Below are positions 8,424 through 15,956 of a stretch of 24,255 bases of DNA, piece by piece. The stretch comes from an uncultured Collinsella sp. (lineage in GTDB: Bacteria > Actinomycetota > Coriobacteriia > Coriobacteriales > Coriobacteriaceae). The stretch spans positions 1 through 24,255 of the forward strand of contig CABUQV010000025.1 of the NCBI GenBank assembly GCA_902493855.1, in the 5' to 3' direction. Numbering within the stretch: the stretch's first letter is position 1; each line of letters begins with the position of its first letter. The notes below the pieces were generated by a model. It saw only the letters and a program-made list of their open reading frames with translations. It had not been told where the DNA came from and did no database searches. The position numbers and the translations under genes are program-made.

Positions 8424-8999
8424 CTACAGCGGTGCAGCCGCCGGGGTCAGCTGCTTAATGTAGGCCCACATGCGCTGCTTAGCGGCCTTGTCGATGAGCG
8501 CCGCCTCAAAACCGTCGAGCGCCAGCACGCGGCGCCCCTGCACATGGGCGACCAGGCCGGGCTTGAGCATGGCGGTGTCAAAGTCATCAATTGCCACAAG
8601 CATATCGGCATAGGTCTCGCGCATGACATCGGCCGCACTGTTGTCCAGCAGCAGTACCGCCTCGGGGTCCAAGGCCTCCAGCGCCTCGCGGAACAGGTCG
8701 CACGTCAGGGCCTCGCCCGCCGCGACCGCTCCGTCGCCCGCGCCGGCGACGCTTGCCAGCACGCAAAAATCCTCGGGGGCATATCCGATGGCGCCGAGCG
8801 CCTTGCGCAACGCGGCGCCATCCGCGCCGGCAGCCAGCTCGCCGCCCGCACGCTCGGCATCATCCAAATCACCTTTGACCAGCACAATCGGCGAGCACGC
8901 GTTGCCCGCGATACGCACGCCGCGACCCGCGAGCGATGCGAGCTCCTGCTCGGTCGCCTGGGCGATGGCTTCTTTTTTCTGGCTTTGTGACGTGGGCAT
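8424..8999 (-). CDS. Conserved-looking hypothetical protein, possibly with a degenerate uracil-DNA-glycosylase-like fold
   Basis: 191 residues from the ATG at 8999. This start has AGGAGA six bases upstream, whereas the in-frame ATG at 9029 overlaps the likely -10 box (TATAAT, 9033-9028) and would not be transcribed. The layout of an IVLVKGD strand, a G-x(7)-LRKALGAIGY segment, a CDLFREALEALDPEAVLLLDNSAADVM segment and a late ALDGFEAAL helix recalls the arrangement of family 4/5 uracil-DNA glycosylases. The catalytic motifs (GEAPG and a C-terminal H-P-S) and the four Fe-S cysteines are absent. It is divergent to trxA. Function unknown; the fold suggestion is tentative. Confidence 0.7.
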   Translation of the reverse strand: MPTSQSQKKEAIAQATEQELASLAGRGVRIAGNACSPIVLVKGDLDDAERAGGELAAGADGAALRKALGAIGYAPEDFCVLASVAGAGDGAVAAGEALTCDLFREALEALDPEAVLLLDNSAADVMRETYADMLVAIDDFDTAMLKPGLVAHVQGRRVLALDGFEAALIDKAAKQRMWAYIKQLTPAAAPL

Positions 9000-9135
9000 G
9001 CGCTCTCCTATCGTTTGCGTGCCCACCATTATATAAAAGAGCCGCCTGCGAGTGGTTGCATTGCGGGCCGTTGGGTATAAGCACGGTCGTACTGAGTTTT
9101 ACGCGGCCGAGCCGCGTCGCACTATGGAGGTCACT
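9000..9135. promoter_or_regulatory. Divergent promoter region for the hypothetical gene and trxA
   Basis: On the minus strand a perfect TATAAT lies at 9033-9028, about 30 bases before the hypothetical gene's ATG; its -35 is weak. On the plus strand TATAAG at 9076-9081 is a likely -10 for trxA, with TGGTTG 17 bases upstream as a weak -35, giving a leader of roughly 50 bases. GGAGGT at 9127-9132 is the trxA ribosome binding site. Confidence 0.5.
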
Positions 9136-9456
9136 ATGGCTGACATTAAGCAGATTACCCCTGAAAACTTCGATTCCGTCGTTAACGACAGTCTTCCCGT
9201 GCTGGTCGATTTTTGGGCCCCGTGGTGCGGCCCCTGCCGCTCGCTCTCGCCCATCGTAGACGAGCTTGCCGACGAGCTGGCCGGCAAGCTGGCTGTGGCC
9301 AAGTGCAACGTCGACGACAACCAGGACCTGGCCATGAAGTTTGGCGTCATGAGCATCCCCACGCTGATCGTCTTTAAGAACGGCGAGGAGGTCGACCGCT
9401 CGGTCGGCGCCTTACCCAAGGCAAGACTTCAGGCACTGCTGAAGAAACATCTGTAA
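9136..9456 (+). CDS. trxA: Thioredoxin
   Basis: 106 residues, the normal thioredoxin length. The redox-active site FWAPWCGPC places the cysteines at 31 and 34, and the cis-proline loop MSIPTLIVF and the later GALPKARLQALL helix are present. It reduces disulfides of cytoplasmic proteins such as ribonucleotide reductase and is itself recycled by thioredoxin reductase. The start at 9136 was preferred over an in-frame upstream start because GGAGGT sits three bases before it and the extra residues would precede the fold without conservation. It appears to be a single-gene unit, ending before the strong terminator at 9568. Confidence 0.95.
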   Translation: MADIKQITPENFDSVVNDSLPVLVDFWAPWCGPCRSLSPIVDELADELAGKLAVAKCNVDDNQDLAMKFGVMSIPTLIVFKNGEEVDRSVGALPKARLQALLKKHL

Positions 9457-9567
9457 TACGCTTGTTACTTGTCTGCCGTCCATGAGCGGTTTCGCACCGC
9501 TCACCGGAGTGCCAAACGCAAGGCATGCAACCACGGATAGCATGGTAGACACAGACAGCCCCCAGTG
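9457..9567. other. Untranslated region after trxA with a small hairpin
   Basis: No gene. A 7-bp perfect hairpin GAGCGGT-TTCGC-ACCGCTC lies at 9484-9502 without a T-run, so it is not a classical terminator. The following ~65 bases up to the terminator show no clear structure. Confidence 0.3.
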
Positions 9568-9606
9568 AACGGGTGCGGGTCAGACGGACTCGCACCCGTT
9601 TTCTTA
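9568..9606 (+). terminator. Rho-independent terminator
   Basis: AACGGGTGCG pairs with CGCACCCGTT (10 perfect pairs, 9568-9577 with 9591-9600), and the stem continues inward through one G-U pair and GTC/GAC to a five-base loop. It is followed by TTCTT. It separates trxA from the nikR operon. Confidence 0.85.
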
Positions 9607-9676
9607 TGCGACGGCGCCCAGGGCGGGCGTAGTAAAATTTGAACCACCATATCGCCCCGCACAAAAGGAGATTCCC

Positions 9677-9925
9677 ATGCATGACGTCGGAATGAACATG
9701 AGCCAGCTTGCCATGAGCGTCAAGCAGGTCGACGACACCATTGAGCTCGCTCACGAGTGGAGCCATCAGCTGCTGCATGCGACCGAGAACTTTGACATGG
9801 AGCGCATTGGCGCCAAGCTCGAGGCCGCCATGTCCGCGCTGCACGAGGCGCACGATGCGCTCGAGGGCTACGAGGAGGCCATCGAGGCAGATCACAACTC
9901 CGTCGGCTCCGTGAAGCTGGTGTAA
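9677..9925 (+). CDS. Small helical protein of unknown function, cotranscribed with nikR
   Basis: 82 residues, preceded by AAAAGGAGA. It looks all-helical and acidic with heptad-like hydrophobic spacing (TIELAHEWSHQLLHATE, then KLEAAMSALHEAHDALEGYEEA). It holds seven His, including an H-x3-H-x3-H series at 26, 30 and 34 and another pair at 56 and 59, which could bind metal. The stop codon is one base from the NikR GTG, so the two are translated together. A TAAAAT at 9633-9638 may be the -10 box. No family recognised; a role in nickel handling is only suggested by its partner. Confidence 0.75.
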   Translation: MHDVGMNMSQLAMSVKQVDDTIELAHEWSHQLLHATENFDMERIGAKLEAAMSALHEAHDALEGYEEAIEADHNSVGSVKLV

Positions 9926-9926
9926 C

Positions 9927-10445
9927 GTGGCCGAGCACGAGCACGCGCACGCCTGCGAACACGAGCACGGGCACCCTCACGGACCGACCGGCGACACAGG
10001 GTGCCGTTGCAGCGGATCCACCTCCGAGCTGGTCCGTTTTTCGGTCACCGCGCCCGACGACCTGCTGCGCCGCTTTGACGAGCAGATCGCGCGCCGCGGT
10101 GACGTGGCCAACCGATCCGAGGCCGTACGCGACCTGATTCGCGCCTCGATCGCCAAGGAGCAGATGCGCACACCCGACGAGCAGGTCATCGGTTCGCTCA
10201 CCATGATCTATGACCACCATACCGGCGACCTGACGCGCCGTCTGGACGAGGTACAGCACGACTACACCGACGAGATCGTATCGACGATGCACGTACATCT
10301 GGATCACCACAACTGCCTGGAGATCCTGGCGCTCAAGGGTCGCGGCGAGCGCGTCTACGAACTAGCCGACCGCCTGCTGGGCCTGCGCGGCGTTAAGCAC
10401 GGCGAACTCACCTGCGCCGCCACCAAGCAGAGCTTGGGGCTGTAA
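9927..10445 (+). CDS. nikR: Nickel-responsive ribbon-helix-helix repressor NikR with a His-rich N-terminal extension
   Basis: 172 residues from a GTG one base after the preceding gene. A ribbon-helix-helix domain (about 34-78, LVRFSVTAPDDLLRRFDEQI then NRSEAVRDLIR) is followed by the ACT-like nickel domain. The four high-affinity nickel ligands are all present with the E. coli spacing: H111, H122, H124 and C130, in QHDYTDE and MHVHLDHHNCLEI. The first 28 residues are extra to the usual ~133: seven His in positions 4-18 plus Cys 10, 26 and 28, resembling the His-rich tails of nickel chaperones. NikR bound to nickel represses nickel uptake genes. The hydrogenase maturation genes that follow are a natural partner. 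Confidence 0.93.
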   Translation: MAEHEHAHACEHEHGHPHGPTGDTGCRCSGSTSELVRFSVTAPDDLLRRFDEQIARRGDVANRSEAVRDLIRASIAKEQMRTPDEQVIGSLTMIYDHHTGDLTRRLDEVQHDYTDEIVSTMHVHLDHHNCLEILALKGRGERVYELADRLLGLRGVKHGELTCAATKQSLGL

Positions 10446-10463
10446 CGGGATTTCCCGCAGCGC

Positions 10464-10498
10464 ACCTGCCATAAAGGGACAAGTTTGTTGTGGCAGGT
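10464..10498 (+). repeat. Hairpin repeat with conserved GGGACA loop, copy 1 (after nikR)
   Basis: ACCTGCCA (10464-10471) pairs perfectly with TGGCAGGT (10491-10498). The loop contains AAAGGGACAAGTTTGTTG. It is followed by TT. It may help end the nikR transcript. The same loop occurs in two other hairpins of the window whose stems differ. Confidence 0.6.
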
Positions 10499-10509
10499 TT
10501 AGAAGTTTT

Positions 10510-10544
10510 ACCGACCAATAATAAACCTGTCCTTTTTGGTCGGT
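10510..10544 (-). repeat. Hairpin repeat with conserved GGGACA-type loop, copy 2 (inverted, before hypF)
   Basis: ACCGACC (10510-10516) pairs perfectly with GGTCGGT (10538-10544), followed by TTT on the plus strand. Read on the minus strand the loop is AAAAAGGACAGGTTTATT, closely matching copy 1 (about 15 of 18 bases), but the stem is a different, still self-complementary sequence. On the plus strand it could act as the terminator of the nikR operon, 20 bases before hypF. Confidence 0.6.
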
Positions 10545-10563
10545 TTTGACGAGGGGGAGCCAC

Positions 10564-13245
10564 ATGCGGCATGTGCATATCCATGTAACGGGCATTGTGC
10601 AGGGTGTTGGCATGCGGCCATTTGCGTATCGCGAGGCTATGGCGCATGGCATTTGCGGCTGGGTGCTCAATGCGGGCGATGGCGTGCACATCGAGGCGCA
10701 TGCTTCGGTCGAGGCACTTGACGGCTTTGTCGCCGCACTGTCGGAGCACGCGCCTGCCGCGGCCCGCGTTGGGCATGTCGAGCTTATGGACCTGGCACCC
10801 GGCGACTGGGACGCCGCCAGCGAGCAGGGCTTTCGCATTGTGGCGTCGCAGGATCAAACCGTGCACACGACGCTCATCTCCCCCGATATCGCCACGTGCG
10901 ACGACTGTCTGCGCGAACTGTTCGACCCCGCCGACCGACGCTTTCACTATCCCTTTATCAACTGCACCAATTGCGGACCGCGCTTTACCATCATTCACTC
11001 GCTACCCTATGACCGAGCGGCCACGTCGATGGATTGCTTTCCCATGTGCCCCGAGTGCGCCGCAGAGTATGGCGACCCGCTTGACCGGCGCTTTCATGCG
11101 CAGCCCGATGCCTGCTTTGATTGTGGACCGCATATTACGTGGCGAGAGGCGGACCACGGTGTTGTGCAAACGGCGGTCAACGCAACACCAGCCGTCGGCA
11201 GCACGCACGAGGCCAGCGATACCATCATCGGACGCTGCGTCGAGCTGCTGGCAGGCGGCGGCATCGTCGCCATCAAGGGACTGGGCGGATTTCACTTGGC
11301 ATGCGACGCCTCCAACGAGCAGGCGGTAGCCGAGTTGCGCCGCCGCAAACGCCGCAGTAACAAGCCGCTTGCCGTTATGGTGCGCAGCCTTGCCGATACT
11401 GAACGCCTGTGCCATGTCAACGACGCTGAGCGCGGCTTGCTGGCCGGCAGTATTCGCCCCATTGTGCTGCTGCGCCGACGTGCTGTTTGCGAGAGCGGCG
11501 GCTCCCCTGACGCCCTCGCGCTCGCGCCGTCCGTCGCGCACGACCTTCCCGAGCTCGGTGTTATGCTCCCCTACACGCCACTTCAGCATCTGTTGCTTGC
11601 CGCAGCCGCGTCGCATGACATGCACGCGCTGGTCATGACCAGCGGAAATCTGAGCGAAGAACCTATCGAAACTGATGACAGCCTTGCCTGGGAACACCTC
11701 GTTGCCGCCGGCATCGCCGACGCGCTACTTGGCAATAACCGTGCGATTCTCTCACGCTACGACGACTCCGTGGTACGCGTAGTCGACGGGGCCGTCATGC
11801 CCGTGCGCCGCGCACGCGGATATGCGCCGCAGCCGTTGCCGCTGCCGGCGCTCGACAGCACCACGCCCTGCGTGCTCGCCTGCGGGCCGCAACAAAAAGC
11901 TACGATCGCGCTCACGCGCGAGGACGCCAACGGCCATGTGGCCTGTTTTGTGTCGCAGCATATCGGCGATGTCGAAAACGGCGCGACCTTCGATGCCTGG
12001 AGCGCCGCACGCATACGCTTGGAAGACCTTTTTGACTTGACGCCCGCCGCGCTGGCCTGCGACTTGCACCCCAGCTACCTATCGAGTCAATGGGCGCGCG
12101 AACAGGCACGGGAGCACAATCTGCCGCTTATCGAAGTCCAACATCATCATGCGCACATCGCGAGCGTAATGGCAGAGGCGATTGTCGCAGGCCGGCTTGC
12201 GCCCGATGCACGCGTCCTCGGCATCGCCTTTGACGGCACCGGCGCCGGCACCGATGGGACCATTTGGGGCGGCGAGCTCCTTGTCGCCGGCCTTGCCGAT
12301 TTTGAACGCGCCGCGCACCTGCGCGCCTGGGCGCTGCCAGGCGGTGCCGCATCCGTGCGCGCTGCCCGGCGCAATGCCTTTGCCCTGCTGAGCGAGCTCG
12401 GCCTGCTCGAGCATCCGGGTGCCGCGGGACTATTGGGCACCCTCGACGAGCAAACGCGCAGCGTGACAGCCACCATGATCGAGCGCGGCATCAACAGCCC
12501 GCGTACCAGCAGTATGGGGCGTCTCTTTGATGCCGCGGCAGCGATTCTGGGCATCTGCGGCAAGGCAACCTACGAGGGCGAGCCCGCCATCGAACTCGAA
12601 GCCGCCGCCTGGCGCGCACTTGACGGCGAAATCAGCCGTTTCGCTGGCAATCAGGTGGGCGTATCCGCATCTGTCTCAACGTTGCTGGACAGTTTGTTCA
12701 GATACGTATTAACTGCTAACCCCCTATTTGGCATTTTTGCCTCAGATTTGGCCAAAAAAGGCTCTCCAGACACCCTATTTGCGGCAAGCGTGCCCGACAC
12801 AGGCCCCAAATCGACCCATTTGGAATCCTCACAGACGACTTCTACCACCCAGAGCCACTCTAAAGAATACGAATCTGAACTAACTGTCCAGACGACCTCT
12901 AACAATCCCCTTGTTCTGGACCAAAAACCGCTTTTTAAGGCACTTTTGGGTGGAATCGAGGCCGGCATTTCCGTCAACAGGCTCGCGCTTGACTTCCATA
13001 TCGCCATCGCGCGCTCTTCGGCACGAATCGCACGCGAAATCTGCGCGCGCGAAGGCATCGATACCGTCGCACTCTCGGGCGGCGTGTTCATGAACCGACT
13101 TTTGCTTCAGCTCCTCACCCGCAAGCTTAAAGACGCAGGCCTTACGGTCTTGATTCCCCAAACCGTGCCCGTTAACGACGGCTGCATCGCCTACGGTCAG
13201 GCCGCCATCGCTTGCGCTCGCCTCGCGCAGACAGCATCGCGATAG
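10564..13245 (+). CDS. hypF: Carbamoyltransferase HypF, [NiFe]-hydrogenase maturation
   Basis: 893 residues from the ATG at 10564 (GAGGGGGAG just upstream; the in-frame TTG at 10546 lacks a site). HypF makes the carbamoyl group, from carbamoyl phosphate and ATP, that HypE turns into the cyanide ligand of the Ni-Fe centre. Domains in order: acylphosphatase (1-90, VQGVGMRPF), two Cys4 zinc fingers (CDDC...CTNC and CPEC...CFDC, about 110-200), YrdC-like domain (about 225-400, GGGIVAIKGLGGFHLAC), then the Kae1-like carbamoyltransferase domain with HHHAHIASVMAE, FDGTGAGTDGTIWGGE and ALSGGVFMNRLL. The family is usually about 750-770 residues. The excess is partly explained by an in-frame insertion at about residues 708-785 with different codon use. 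Confidence 0.95.
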   Translation: MRHVHIHVTGIVQGVGMRPFAYREAMAHGICGWVLNAGDGVHIEAHASVEALDGFVAALSEHAPAAARVGHVELMDLAPGDWDAASEQGFRIVASQDQTVHTTLISPDIATCDDCLRELFDPADRRFHYPFINCTNCGPRFTIIHSLPYDRAATSMDCFPMCPECAAEYGDPLDRRFHAQPDACFDCGPHITWREADHGVVQTAVNATPAVGSTHEASDTIIGRCVELLAGGGIVAIKGLGGFHLACDASNEQAVAELRRRKRRSNKPLAVMVRSLADTERLCHVNDAERGLLAGSIRPIVLLRRRAVCESGGSPDALALAPSVAHDLPELGVMLPYTPLQHLLLAAAASHDMHALVMTSGNLSEEPIETDDSLAWEHLVAAGIADALLGNNRAILSRYDDSVVRVVDGAVMPVRRARGYAPQPLPLPALDSTTPCVLACGPQQKATIALTREDANGHVACFVSQHIGDVENGATFDAWSAARIRLEDLFDLTPAALACDLHPSYLSSQWAREQAREHNLPLIEVQHHHAHIASVMAEAIVAGRLAPDARVLGIAFDGTGAGTDGTIWGGELLVAGLADFERAAHLRAWALPGGAASVRAARRNAFALLSELGLLEHPGAAGLLGTLDEQTRSVTATMIERGINSPRTSSMGRLFDAAAAILGICGKATYEGEPAIELEAAAWRALDGEISRFAGNQVGVSASVSTLLDSLFRYVLTANPLFGIFASDLAKKGSPDTLFAASVPDTGPKSTHLESSQTTSTTQSHSKEYESELTVQTTSNNPLVLDQKPLFKALLGGIEAGISVNRLALDFHIAIARSSARIAREICAREGIDTVALSGGVFMNRLLLQLLTRKLKDAGLTVLIPQTVPVNDGCIAYGQAAIACARLAQTASR
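12685..12891. mobile_element. MITE-like in-frame insertion inside hypF
   Basis: A 26-base arm at 12685-12710 (starting CTGGACAGTT) and its inverted copy at 12866-12891 (ending AACTGTCCAG) match at 24 of 26 positions. They enclose 155 bases of lower GC with A/T-rich runs and codon use unlike the rest of hypF. The span of 207 bases is exactly 69 codons and contains no stop, so HypF stays open. A near-direct repeat GTTGCTGGAC (12681-12690) / GTTCTGGAC (12913-12921) also brackets it, at a distance of 231 bases (77 codons). No transposase is encoded. No clean target duplication directly abuts the inverted repeats. Confidence 0.65.
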
Positions 13246-13291
13246 GCTGTTTTGCCAGCCCGCGCGCCGCCGTCTCACAGGTGTAACGCGT

Positions 13292-13320
13292 TTGCTCGTG
13301 ACCCCCGCGAGCGCTACCAT
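13292..13320 (+). promoter_or_regulatory. Probable promoter for hypCDE
   Basis: TTGCTC (13292-13297) and TACCAT (13315-13320) are spaced by 17 bases, about 55 bases before hypC. It would let hypC, hypD and hypE be expressed apart from hypF. Confidence 0.4.
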
Positions 13321-13376
13321 CAACTGATGGGTAATTGGGCGCCTATCCAGCGCAAAACGTATAAAAGGGGAACATT

Positions 13377-13637
13377 ATGTGCCTTGCCGTTCCCGGTAAA
13401 GTGGTCAAACGCGACGACGACCTTAAGGCGACCGTCGACATGATGGGCATCGAACGCCCCGTTTCGCTGCGCCTCGTGCCGACGGCACAGGTAGGCGACT
13501 ACATTCTCGTGCACGCCGGCTTTGGCATTCAGATTGTCGACGAGCAGGAAGCCCAAGAGACACTCGAGCTCGTCAATACCATGACCGAGCTGGCCGAAGA
13601 GGACCAGCTCGCCACCAACCCGGCCGAGGCATACTAG
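13377..13637 (+). CDS. hypC: Hydrogenase maturation chaperone HypC
   Basis: 86 residues, the normal size. It starts MCLAVPGKVV, the family signature with the essential Cys2, followed by a small beta-barrel and a C-terminal helix (IVDEQEAQETLELVNTMTEL). HypC binds HypD and carries the iron with its CN and CO ligands to the precursor of the hydrogenase large subunit. AAAGGGGAA precedes the ATG. Its stop codon shares one base with the hypD start, so translation is coupled. Confidence 0.95.
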   Translation: MCLAVPGKVVKRDDDLKATVDMMGIERPVSLRLVPTAQVGDYILVHAGFGIQIVDEQEAQETLELVNTMTELAEEDQLATNPAEAY

Positions 13638-14749
13638 TGGCGGCCGCGCAGCCGGGGCGCTCCGGTATCGACTTTTCGGCATTTCGCGACCCCAAGCTGG
13701 CTCGCGAGCTCATCGATCGTATTCATGAGCTTGTCGGCAACCGCAGCATCAACCTTATGGAAGTCTGCGGTACGCATACCGTGAGCATTGGCCGCTATGG
13801 CTTTCGCTCCATTATGCCGACGGGACTCAAACTGCTAAGCGGCCCGGGGTGCCCCGTTTGCGTCACCGCCAACCGCGACATCGATCACGCAATCGCGCTT
13901 TCCAACATGGACGGCGCCATCATCACCACCTTTGGCGACATGATGCGCGTGCCCGGATCGTCCACCTCGCTTGCCGCGCAAAAGGCGGCAGGGCGCGACA
14001 TCCGCATCGTCTACTCTCCGCTCGACGCACTCGACATTGCCGGGCAAAATCCCGAACGCCCGGTCATCTTTATGGGCGTCGGCTTTGAGACCACAACGCC
14101 CACCATTGCCGCCGCCATCCTGGAGGCCGACGCGCGCGGGCTCCGGAACTTCTCGATCTACTGTGCTCACAAGACCACGCCGCCGGCTCTGCGTGCAATC
14201 TCCAACGACCCCGAGACGACCATTGACGGCTTTATCCTGCCTGGTCACGTCGCTACCATCACAGGCCTGGCACCCTTTGGGTTTTTGGTCGATGAGTTCG
14301 AGACCCCCGGCGTAGTCACCGGGTTTGAACCGGTCGATATCTTGCAGGGCATCTGCATGCTGGTCCAGATGATTGTCGAGAACAGACCGGTGATCGACAA
14401 CGCCTACCGCCGTGGCGTCGATGCAGACGGCAATCCCGTAGCGCGCCAGCTGGTCGAGCAGGTGTTTGAGCCGTGCGACACCACATGGCGCGGGCTGGGG
14501 CCGATCGCCGACTCGGGCCTTTCCATCCGACCCGAATTCGCGCGCTTTGATGCCGGCACCCGCTTTGACGTGCCCGTTGAGGCGACGGTTGAGCCACGCG
14601 GGTGCCGCTGCGGCGACGTGCTGCGCGGTGCTATCACGCCGAGCGACTGCCCGTTGTTCGGCCACGCATGTACGACCGAACACCCCGTCGGCCCCTGCAT
14701 GGTGAGCTCCGAAGGCAGCTGCGCGGCATACTTTAGATATCGCGACTAG
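13637..14749 (+). CDS. hypD: Hydrogenase maturation iron-sulfur protein HypD
   Basis: 370 residues from a GTG that overlaps the hypC stop by one base. Conserved motifs are all present: LMEVCGTHT (Cys44), GPGCPVC (Cys72 and Cys75), TFGDMMRVPGS, the central GFETTTPT and LPGHV segments, and the C-terminal 4Fe-4S cysteine set in CRCGDVLRG, DCPLFGHAC and GPCMVSSEGSCAAYFRY. HypD is the scaffold on which, with HypC, the Fe(CN)2CO group is built using cyanide delivered by HypE. It is complete and looks functional. Confidence 0.95.
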   Translation: MAAAQPGRSGIDFSAFRDPKLARELIDRIHELVGNRSINLMEVCGTHTVSIGRYGFRSIMPTGLKLLSGPGCPVCVTANRDIDHAIALSNMDGAIITTFGDMMRVPGSSTSLAAQKAAGRDIRIVYSPLDALDIAGQNPERPVIFMGVGFETTTPTIAAAILEADARGLRNFSIYCAHKTTPPALRAISNDPETTIDGFILPGHVATITGLAPFGFLVDEFETPGVVTGFEPVDILQGICMLVQMIVENRPVIDNAYRRGVDADGNPVARQLVEQVFEPCDTTWRGLGPIADSGLSIRPEFARFDAGTRFDVPVEATVEPRGCRCGDVLRGAITPSDCPLFGHACTTEHPVGPCMVSSEGSCAAYFRYRD

Positions 14750-14797
14750 CCTGGACGCACCCGCACGCTGGCACCACCCACGATTGGAGTTTTGGAT

Positions 14798-15832
14798 ATG
14801 TCCCATAGCATCACCGATAGCACCGTCCTGTTGGGCCACGGCTCCGGCGGTCAGATGATGAAACGCATCATCGACGAGGTCTTTCTGGATGCCTTTGGGT
14901 CGCCCGAGCTGCTTGCGGGCAACGATGCCGGTGTCGCCGCGCTGCCCGTAAGCGGGCGAATCGCCATGTCGACCGACAGCTTTGTGGTGACGCCGCAGTT
15001 CTTCCCCGGCGGCAATATCGGCCGCCTCGCCGTATGCGGAACCGTCAACGACGTCGCAACCTCGGGCGCTAACGTGCGCTACCTCTCATGCGGATTTATC
15101 CTCGAAGAGGGCTATCCCATGGACAAGCTGCGCCAGATTGTGCAGACCATGGCCGAAACGGCACATGAGGCAGGTGTGAAGATTATCACCGGTGACACCA
15201 AGGTGGTCGAGCGTGGCAGTGTCGACGGCGTCTATATCAATACCGCCGGCGTGGGCGAAGTGCCCGCGGGCGTAGCGCTCAGCGGTGCAAACTGTCGGCC
15301 CGGCGACGCCATCCTGGTATCGGGCACGCTAGGCGACCACGGCATCGCCATCATGAGCCAGCGCGAGGGCTTGGCGTTTTCGAGCGACATCGAAAGCGAC
15401 GCCGCGCCGCTCAATCATCTGATTGCCGACGTGCTCGCCGCCGCCCCCGACACCCGCTGCTTCCGCGACCCCACACGCGGCGGCCTGGCATCCACGCTCA
15501 ACGAGTTTGCCCAGGCCAGCGGCGTTACCATGGAGGTCGACGAGGATGCCGTGCCCGTGCGTCCTGACGTACAGGCGGCATGTGAAATGCTCGGATACGA
15601 TGTGCTGCAGGTAGCAAACGAGGGCAAGATGGTTGCCGTGGTGCCGGCCGAGCAGGCCGATGCCGCGCTGGCGGCCATGCGCGCCGCGCGCTACGGCGAG
15701 AATGCCGCCATCATCGGTCGCGTGCTGCCGCTTGGATCGGACGCTCGACCCGCCGTGCGCGTACGCACCGGCTGGGGATCGACCCGTATCCTCGACATGC
15801 TCGTAGGAGAGCAGCTGCCGAGAATTTGCTAG
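14798..15832 (+). CDS. hypE: Carbamoyl dehydratase HypE, hydrogenase maturation
   Basis: 344 residues from the ATG at 14798; GGAG lies nine bases upstream, while the in-frame TTG at 14792 is too close to it. The N-terminal PurM-like domain has LGHGSGGQMM, MSTDSFVVTPQFFPGGNIGRLAVCGTVNDVATSGA and the ATP-binding residues. The chain ends in PRIC, the conserved tail whose final cysteine receives the carbamoyl group from HypF and is dehydrated to thiocyanate. It follows hypD by 48 bases. hypA, hypB and hydrogenase structural genes are not in the window. Confidence 0.95.
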   Translation: MSHSITDSTVLLGHGSGGQMMKRIIDEVFLDAFGSPELLAGNDAGVAALPVSGRIAMSTDSFVVTPQFFPGGNIGRLAVCGTVNDVATSGANVRYLSCGFILEEGYPMDKLRQIVQTMAETAHEAGVKIITGDTKVVERGSVDGVYINTAGVGEVPAGVALSGANCRPGDAILVSGTLGDHGIAIMSQREGLAFSSDIESDAAPLNHLIADVLAAAPDTRCFRDPTRGGLASTLNEFAQASGVTMEVDEDAVPVRPDVQAACEMLGYDVLQVANEGKMVAVVPAEQADAALAAMRAARYGENAAIIGRVLPLGSDARPAVRVRTGWGSTRILDMLVGEQLPRIC

Positions 15833-15956
15833 GGCGGAACCGCACGGTCGGCGCGATGTGGCCTGATGTCTCTGGAGATGTTCAGATTCCAAGCACGCCC
15901 AACGCGGAAGCCCAGTATTATGGGGTGCGTTTTGAAACCCAATGACGGGAGTTTTC

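Noticed and set aside
9457..9567. Structured small RNA after trxA (6C, SRP or similar)
   Set aside because: One short hairpin only; none of the conserved motifs of these RNAs were seen.
12691..12921. Frameshift or sequencing error in hypF
   Set aside because: The frame stays open through the insert and the protein resumes correctly afterwards; the inverted repeats explain the extra sequence better.
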